Source of the DNA: Apostichopus japonicus
Lineage: Eukaryota > Echinodermata > Holothuroidea > Aspidochirotida > Stichopodidae
Direction: 5' to 3'
NCBI RefSeq assembly: GCF_037975245.1
Contig: NC_092563.1
Location: 23,592,960-23,656,959, forward strand
DNA length: 64,000 nucleotides
In this document: piece after piece, positions 1 to 9,400 of the stretch
Numbering within the stretch: position 1 is the stretch's first letter
Layout: every line of letters begins with the position of its first letter
Notes under the pieces: model-generated
The model's input: only the letters and a program-made list of their open reading frames with translations
Databases searched by the model: none
What the model was told of the DNA's origin: nothing
Translations under genes and position numbers: made by a program

Positions 1-397
1 CTATCACAGAAATATCATGCCATTGATATTTTCAAGAACCTTCAAGTATGGGGATTGATGTAGTTCCCCCCCCCCCTCCCCCAACGTCTTTGGCATCTGC
101 CTGATATTTTGTGATAAGGTTTTCTCATGTTAAAACAAAATGTTTGAGATTCCAAAGCTTACTGAGGGTTGTGAGTTGCGTTGTGATAAATTTAATATGT
201 TTTGAAAACGGCTTCATAGATTTCCCCAGTAAACAAACAATTGGGGGAGAGGAGGGGTGTGGGTGGGGTGGTTCGTATACATCAAAAGAGTGGCTGAAGA
301 GGCGTAGCCGTAACCATAACAACTAGGCTGACTTCATGAACTAATGCCTTCAGGAGATCTATGTTACTGTTTACATTCTTTCTTTATGTTATTACAG
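1..397. other. Intron of the PTP gene, 3' part
   Basis: No exon is visible. There is a C-rich run near 67-82 and a G-rich stretch near 242-270. The open frames here have no recognisable content. Confidence 0.5.
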
Positions 398-471
398 ACG
401 ATGATTCAAGAGTAAAACTAAATGCAGACGAGGACACCTGTTCAGACTATATCAACGCCAGCCACATCCGG
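398..471 (+). CDS. PTP exon a (DYINASHI motif)
   Basis: The acceptor is attacag before 398 and the donor is gtaaag after 471. The exon starts with two bases of a split codon and ends on a whole codon. It encodes DDSRVKLN...CSDYINASHIR, the start of the conserved PTP core. The preceding exons are outside the window. Confidence 0.85.
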
Positions 472-3400
472 GTAAAGTTCGTGTAATTTACAACCAGTGG
501 CGTCGACGATAGTCAGGGTGGGCCCTGGGACAAATATAATGCATGCCATCGGGCCCCACTTTCCGAAACTCTATATTTATGTTTCCTTAATTTCAGTATA
601 TAAGAGTCAAAATGAGAATATATCATTCTTTATCTCATATTTAGCCCGGTCCACTGCCTGACCCGGGGCCATGGCGCTGTAGCCTTCTGATCATCACCAT
701 CCCTATTTATCGTCAAACAGCAAACTGAATCCTGTCGTGTAACGTATACGCTATAACAGCCTATGCTATATACTGGTGGTGTCTTACTACAACAAATCAT
801 AGACTTACACACTATACACTGTCCGGGGCCTAATGGCCTAACCATCATTATGGTACAATTCGATGCAGTTAAATAAGTTTTCCCAGAAAATTTTGCTTCC
901 GTCTTTCGAAGCGTAGAAGAACTAATGATGTGTTTAACTCTCCTATTAATACATGGTGCACTTTTGTTTATAGCTTAAGTCGAGAGCAGTAATCAGTATA
1001 GCCTATTCAACTGAAATGTTTTATATTTTGAAAATCATATATTAAATCCACACAGCGTATTGCGTGACACGTTTTTACGAGACATAACAACCAATTTGAC
1101 GCAATTGCAGTGTACAACATATACGGTTTAGTTGCACTGAAAGTCCTTTATATGGCGCCATGTGTCAATATCTGCATGTTTACTTGATACAGAAATGCTG
1201 CAACAGTACCAATAACATCACAGTATAACGTTATGACGAAAAGCATGATATATCAACCCTCATAGAGTGATAAAAATGCATATTATTTTGAATTGAATGC
1301 AGTATGGAAGCATATATACGACAGGGGCGGACTGGTCATATGGGCATTTGCGCAAAGCCCGGTGGGCCGGTCGGTTGGGTAAAATAAAATATGGGCTGAA
1401 GCCTCTAAACAATTTAAAGTCAACTCAATTAACAACGGGCCGATCTAGCTTAGGCGAAGGATTCCCGGGCCGGTTTGAACCCACATTCACGTTAAAATAT
1501 ATCGTTAGATCGAGTTTAGGAGATACATTACAGGACAGTTATAGGCTTATAGTGCGCTAATGGTATGCCTATGAACAAACACATATCGTTACATTATGCA
1601 TCTGTATATGAACATTGCAGAAATGTTGACAATATTTACAGTACAACCACAAGCTATTTATAGTTCCATTGTGTGTACAGAAGTGTAGATCCTTCTCCAC
1701 ACAATATGCCTATTGACTAACTTCTTTCACTATGTTGAACTCCACTCAAAATAGGTGAACAAGCACTTAGCTAAACTGTATCGCATAAGAGTAAGTTCAT
1801 GTGGGCCTGCTGCTGTATTTCCGTATATTTGGTCACCGAGTACTGAACTACAACAAAAATACGGAAGCGTAGGAGAGACATGTGTATTGACGACTTACAT
1901 TACATTACAGAAAAGTCAAGAAGATGAAAATTACCGTTTTGTACACATGTTACATTTTGGCGTTTTGCAATGTATGTAAGTACTTCTACGCTTCCGTATT
2001 CACAGGTGTATTATTGAAGTCACTTCCGACAGATATTTCGTCATGGGAACGGAAACATTTTCCCCAAAATGATCAAATTTTGTATTTATATCTTAATTTC
2101 ATAACAGCTGGGATGCGGTTCATCAATCGGGTATATTGCAAGTCAACTTCCTACTCGTCATAGCCTGAATGACTGGTGGAGAATGATTTGGGAGAAAAAC
2201 GTCGTTCGAATAGTCCTCATGGAGTCTCCTAAAGGGAGGGTATGCAACCTATATGCTTTAAGTCTTAATTTGGGTTATGATAAATTCAGTGTTGTACAAA
2301 GCCCCCACCCCACCCCACCCCACCCCAAAAATATTAATAATAGTAATGAATAAAATAAAATAATAATACTGAACCTAAATATTCATCTTTCATATGCTTT
2401 GCCACAATATCGTTGGTACCATAGTCGAATGTAAGAGAACGGATTCAGTACCCTGTATACATAATTTATTCCTTTAGTCTTTCATCCAAAAGCCCACGCC
2501 CGCCCCCCCCCCTCCCCACGAGGAACAACGGAATTAGACAAAATCCTGACAGGTTTGCTAAAATCCTTTATCACCAATAAAATATATGAAAACTAATATT
2601 GACGGACATACTTTAATGAAGATATTAACATATATAGGGCTCACTATATAGCGTCAACTGAATTATGATATATATTTAAGCTATGTAAAAATATATAAAT
2701 AAAACCGAAACGGGTTATTGTGTTAGCTACTCTCTATACCCTGATCATGTGATACTATAGATCGGTCATCACGCATATTCATAGCTTATAAGGACATTTT
2801 GCCTTCATGCAAGTATTGTTCGGGGAATTTTGGTCTTAGTTTTGAATTGTAAAAACGTATGCTATAACGTCCTCTCATCTACACTATAACTATATACTCT
2901 AAGCTGCTTTCAAGTGCAAAATATTTTCATTTTATAGCCTAAAACTGTTGACATTTGGCCTGAAGAGGAATCCGATTTCTGTGAGTACGGAAGGCTGAAA
3001 GTACAATGGGCACAGTGGACGAACTACAAATGTTTTTCTACCAGGAAAATCTTCATTCAAAAGGTAAGCGGTAAAATACCGCATTGAAATACGAATATAA
3101 TTCTTCGGGAGTTTTGGCTTCCTTCAGTGTTACATATAACACATGACTGTAATGTATACTTCAGTTGAAGTTAAAGTTTCTCTTATAATATGCGAGTAGA
3201 CAAACTTGAAGGATCAAGTGACATCAAGTGCTATGTATATGAAGGGGCACTAGAAAAGACAAATGTGTTAGTTTTCATAAGCCATATAATGACATTATTA
3301 ATTGGTCATAAATACTTTTTTCCGGAACGAAGAGATTTTGAAACAAAAGTGCTGACAGGGGCTCGGAATCCGGGGGTTCGGTCATGTTGAAGAGGTTAAA

Positions 3401-6400
3401 TATAATGTTAAGTTATACTTACTAATTACAGGCGCGTATCCAGGATTTTCTAACCCGGGGGGCGCGAATTACTATCTAAGCGGAGCGCCACCATCGGTTG
3501 GCGCGCAGCGTACAAGAAAATTTCTGGTTTTGATACCCCCCAGATCACCGGAAACGGCACTTCTCGGGCTTGAAATGACCAACCAGATGTACATTTTTGG
3601 CCTGAGAACCAAGTATTTCCTAATAGTTTTTTTTTTTTCCATCCATAACCTTTTTGAAGATTGTCAACCCGGCACACGTCATGTTCGACCTGATCGCATC
3701 TCCCGTGGGTCTTCTACGTCGCGGCCCACAATACCCGTCAGCCCCACTTTTCAAGGTTTTAAGCCCCAAATTTGTTCAGAATTTGAAAATTCACATTTCT
3801 CGTGAATAAACTCACTTGAAAACATACCCATAACCTTGTACAAAATTTCATCTATGGACAACCAATATAGAAAAACTTCCTTCAACCCCTAACAGACCGG
3901 TCAAAATTGCACGAGTAGAGGGAAGTGTGATGCAGAATGTTGGTCAGATATTTTCGAAAATTCCGACACAGTTAATTTATTGGTGTACAAATATTAAACC
4001 TGTTATAACGGCTATTATAAAACTTGGTTGAAGGAAATGAAAAAATAGCAGATATTTCCGAAACCGAACACTACACACATAGGCGTAGGAGGCGCGGCGG
4101 CAGTGGCGGAGCTAGGGGTATTGGTCAGGAGGGGCGAGAATGGTCTGTAGGGGCGCTTTCGACACTATCTAAGCGGAGCGCCACCACTGGTTGGCGCGTA
4201 GCGCACAGAAAATTTTTGAGTAAAGATACTCCCTAGATCGCCGGAAATGACCCTTTCAGGGCCTGGCTAATTTGCAGATAAACGAAGTATAGGGTGTCAT
4301 CGCCAAATTACACCAACAAAATGTGACAAATGTCAATAAGTAGATGAGAGCGCAATAAAAAAGTCAATAATGTAGAATAAGAAAAAAGTGGTAAAGAGCT
4401 GAAAAAGGCGCCAGCAGTCCATTTGAGTCCGTCAGGGGGGGGGGGCATCCGCCCCCTGACCGTATGGACGCTCCACCACTGCGCGGCGGGGGTGCAGCCC
4501 CTAATTCGCCATTACTAATGTAAAAGAGGAATTTGACATAATTGGACCTTCATGCTTTTTATACATCTACATGAGACATGTCGTTGTTTACATTAGCATC
4601 TCGCGGTATACTGCGCAATTTTAACGGACCGTACGGTACATGATGGCATGCGATGTAATAACCGATGCTTGCTTATATGATATTGACATTAACACGTTGA
4701 ACGCGCGCGAAGCGCGAAAACTTTTGGTTATTTTTTCAGGCAAGTCGGACAGTTTTGAGGATTTTCATCCTGGAACGCCATTTTTATGCTCACTGATATG
4801 ATGTGATATCTGCTGTTTGCGTTACAAATTCGAACAGGCGTGTAGCGAGGAATTTGCCAAGGGAGGGGCGAAGCCTGTAGGCAAATTATCTAAGCGTAGC
4901 GCCACCATAGGTTGGCGCGAAGCGTACAAGAAAATTTTGGCCGAAAATGTCTCCCAGATCGCTGGAAATGACACTTCCCAGGCCTTGTAAGTTGCATCTA
5001 AGCACTTTCTATTTTGAAATAACTTAGCGATATCATTTAAAAAAATGCTGAACGGGGGGGGGGGGTCGCCCCCATCCCAAAATGCGTCACGTTCCCCGAC
5101 GACACGGTCGAGTTCGAGACCAGCCACAGTTGGTTTCATAGCACAATTCTACACACGCGTTATGATAGACCATATATAGTATATATATAGATCATTAGTG
5201 AGAGAGGAAAATGGAAACGTCAAAAAAAATGGAGTTGTCGGTGTATAAGGGGTAGGGTGAGGCACACTTTTACGAAATCATTGATCCGTCACTGGCTACC
5301 CTTCAGCGCTGTAATGATGTCACTGTTCCTCTTTCTTTTCCCGGTGTCTTCGCGTTTTTCTTTTACTCCCTCCTTTTCTCCTTCTTCTCTTTTTCTTCTT
5401 TTTCTTTTCCCTTCCTTCCTCTCCTCCTCCTCTTTTCCCACTCTTTTTTCCTTTTTTCTTCTCTTTTTTTTCTCTCCTCTTTTTCTTACCCGGGGGGCGC
5501 GCGCCCCCAACGCCCCCCCCCCTGGATACGCACCTGTAATTAGCATGTGTATAGAAACTATACAAAGTGCTACTGATGAAAAATTCCATCAATGCAATCT
5601 GGATGACTCTAGCCAGAGGCTTATTAGAGGGGGTAAGTAAACAAACAAAGTTGACCATTATAAAATATGTCACTACAATGTCACCGGGTTCACTTACTGG
5701 GGTATGGGAAAATATTGACGGGACTCTGTGAAATCTGAGATATAGACAATAGTGCTATTCTCGTTTTCATAACATACTTAATTAAGTATAAAATGAAGAG
5801 TGAAATCTGGCTGAAAGGGGAGGGTGACCGTCTTGGTTCTCGACATATCTGGTTTAAATGAGTCGATTTTTGAAAAAAAATGTTATTCTATATAGTCACC
5901 CAAAGAAGATAGGGAAATCAAAAAGGGCGAAAGGTTTGTTGCAGATTGCCTGAATTTGGCGACTACACCCAATCATGATCTTACTATATTACACCCCGGT
6001 AAATTGTTTATCTTCTTGTCGCAAATTTTATGTACTATTCTTTCGTCCTATACGGACTATAAGATATCGTACTATAGGCTATGGATGTTAATGTTGTAAT
6101 GTCTGTTTTCTGGCTGCATGGTACAAGTGGATATAGTTCCTAAACGCCTGTGAGCCGAACGCACTTTTATGACGTACAGAATTGTTTTGAATACGTATAG
6201 TTAATCTTTAATCATGAATGTAAATCATACACAGAATCCTATTCAGAAACATTGCAAAGGGGGAAACAGTGAACAAAAATGCCTTCAACTAAGACACAGT
6301 GGTTCCATATACAAACCGTAATATATAGCGGGTACCACCCAATATAAATGATAAACCTGGCTGTAAGCAGATGTGGTTGATGTTGCGAAGCCGTTACTTA

Positions 6401-9400
6401 TACGTGAAAGCGGGATCAGAGAGGGGGAAGAGTTGGGGGAGGGGGGACGGTTGAGAGAGGAAACTAATGGTGTTCCCAAACCCCTCTCCAATATAAACAA
6501 TATTAAATAATTGAAGCCCAAAAGCAGTATTGCCGATCTATCACCATTCCTCACTAAATATCTTTTTTATATTCTTTTAACTAGTATGTGTCCCTCGTCA
6601 CATAGAAAAATTACTGACGATCGTCACGTTGGTTGGCAAGAGATCAACTGTTTTCTCTTCGCATATTTTTAATTGTTAAAATCATGAACCGTTCCTTGTT
6701 TTTTTTTCTTATTTAGGAGAAGTACAGGAGACCATTAACATTATACTTATACACACCAACCTCACTTAATACATCTACTGAGGCAGTGACGTCATTGGTA
6801 AATTTCCATCAGTTTATTCACGACGAGATGAAAGCAGACAAAATCAAGTCAGCATTACTCGTGTGCTGCAAGTAAGTAATTGGCCAAACTATAAACAGAT
6901 ACCAAATCTCACCTTATTATTACAGTTAGGCTTCTCGGCCTTTTGGCTAAGATCATGTGTAGTATCTGTTCCCTTAGGGAATGGTGATACACACCTGACG
7001 ATGATCACACAGTCACAGTCCCGATGCAAGGGGACTGGGGCTGAGAGCGGATCAGTCGTTTGGTAGTTTGGTTTTCGTGCCCAGGTTCTTTCCTGGGTGA
7101 CTTTTTCTTAAAAAGTACCTTATTATTACAGTTGGGCTTCTCGGCCTTTTGGCTAAGATCATGTGTAGTATCTGTTCCCTTCGGGAATGGTGATGCACAC
7201 CTGACGATGATCACACAGTCACAGTCCCGATGCAAGGGGACTGGGGCTGAGAGCGGATCAGTCGTTTGGTAGTTTGGTTTTCGTGCCCAGGTTCTTTCCT
7301 GTGTGACTTTTTCTTAAAAAGTAATATTACAGTTAGGCATATATTTCGAGGGGAATGGTGCTGTACACCCGACGATGATCACACAGTCACAGTCCCGATG
7401 CAAGGGGACTGGGGCTGAGAGCGGATCAGTCGTTTGGTAGTTTGGTTTTCGTACCCAGGTTCTTTCCTGGGCGACCTTTTCTTAAAAAGTACGTATAAAC
7501 ATATACCAAATCTCACCTTATTATTACAGTAAGGCATATATTATAAGCTATAAGCATATAAATATGCTTTGGTATTAGGATAAAAAAATATATATTTAGA
7601 GGCCCGTGTTTTGTTGCGGTACAATGCATACTGGAAAAGCAGTCTTCTTTTCCATGGATATGCATTTTACTGTGGATAAGTTTTAAGTTTATTTCTACCA
7701 TTATCAAGTAATATATAAAGGAAACCAGTTGCATATAAGGATTTCGTTATTTATTAAAACGTAAATAATACATCATTTAATAGGTTACTGATCTTTAACG
7801 GTAAATAGCAAGTGATTTTGTCTCTCGTATAAATTCCAAAATACAGAGAGATAGAGAGAGAGATTAATAGAGGAACCAGAATAAGCATAATCTGTTTTAT
7901 AGTCTGGTCCCTTCCGAAAAAAAAGATGAAAAATATTAAACAAATAATAACAACAAGAACAACATAGAACAAACAAAAAGAGTAACCAAAGATTGTGGAA
8001 TAGATAGATATATAAATATATGTTATTTCTTACTTCCTAAAAGAGAAAAAAAAACAGTAAAGTTTGAATGTGACATTTAAGTGAAATTTTAAAACGACGC
8101 AAGGGTAGGAATTACCAACTGATTGGTTGGGGCAACTAAAAAAAAAATACCACGGATCTTTTTTTAATTGCTTGAAAGGGGAACCAGAGAATAACACCAT
8201 GACTGCGAAATGCATGTTTAGCTTTGTCCTTGAGTGAGCGATATGAATATAGTTTTTTTTTTACGAGTATCGTTATGAAAGTCGCAGTTGTATGTGAAAA
8301 ACAAATTCAAAGTTTGTTGGTCAGAGTCCATGATGGAATTTATACATAAACTACCCAGGTTGATAACTATTAAGGTCGAATATATGCAAGATGTTAGAGT
8401 ACTTAAACAGAGGTGCAAGTATGGGTATTGTATTGAACACTGTGAATATTTCTGATAATCTCTTTTTGTAAGAGATGCAGATTATTTAAATGAGTTTTGT
8501 GAGCGTTCCCCCATAGCAATAAGCTAGGATTAAGATGACGCGAGAATAAAAGCATTATAAAGCATTGCATTCCATTGTAAAAGGAGACCAGAAACGGCAA
8601 ACTGAATAAAACTATGAATGATAAAATCAGATGGTTGTAACTCGTATTTGCTTCAGTGTATTTCTTAAAATTGTCCAGAATACTCGAAATGTCTTTAACA
8701 GCACTAATAGTTTCAGCGGTCAGGTGAAGGAATATATTCAACAAAGTTGTCCAAACATTTGAATAATTTCGACATAACTGTGCAACCAAGTACATGCTTT
8801 TAACCTAGCCTATATATATATGGGTTGTCATTGAAAGGTTTAACAACATGCTTTCAACCTAGCCTATTTGTTTTGTCATGAAAGATTAAATATATTGTTT
8901 ATAAAGTTCAAATATATGTATTTTATGTATTTATCCCGTAGTTATTACTCTACTATCTATTCTCCTTATTTTCTTATCTTATTTAATCTTATCTTATTAA
9001 AACGAAGTTGAACTCTAAATCAAGTTTTGTTTTCCGTCTTACTTTGCCAACTGTCAGACTCGGCACGGGCAAGACCGGTACATTCATCTGCCTGAATAAA
9101 GTCGCCCAAACTCTTCGACAAGAGGGAGAGGTTGAGATTTATCATACCTTGAAGAGGATGAGAGAGCAGAGGATGCAACTAGTGAAGACAGCGGTTGGTA
9201 TTCTCTTCTTTTGTCAATTAAATAAGTATGCATGCCTATATGTTTTTAAATTAAATTGTGTAGAAAGAGCGTACATGAATATATGGAACGCCAAAGAGGA
9301 CAAGACAAGTACATGCGATGATCGTGGAAAAATTTACGATTATGCATTGAAAGTACATAATGGTGTTATACTTATGTACGTACCCGATGGACATGGGACG

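Larger units (their letters stand above)
3429..5536. mobile_element. Probable TIR element or MITE cluster with nested insertions
   Basis: CAGGCGCGTATCCAGG at 3429-3444 pairs with CCTGGATACGCACCTG at 5521-5536 as an inverted repeat with one mismatch. Both ends are flanked by TAATTA. That is either a 6-bp target duplication or a palindromic extension of the repeat, since ctaatta/taattag also match. The inside is not one element: it holds a complete 381-bp MITE with its own target duplication, a third copy of a related core, and a pyrimidine-rich stretch. No transposase is seen. The ends could instead belong to two separate copies of one MITE family. Confidence 0.5.

Noticed and set aside
5257-5673. 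Phe/Ser-rich and Lys/Arg-rich frames of over 100 codons
   Set aside because: They come from the pyrimidine tract at 5322-5486 and the neighbouring MITE end.
6930-7323. Genuine U2 snRNA genes
   Set aside because: Only the first 40 or so bases match U2. The Sm site and the 3' stem-loops are absent.
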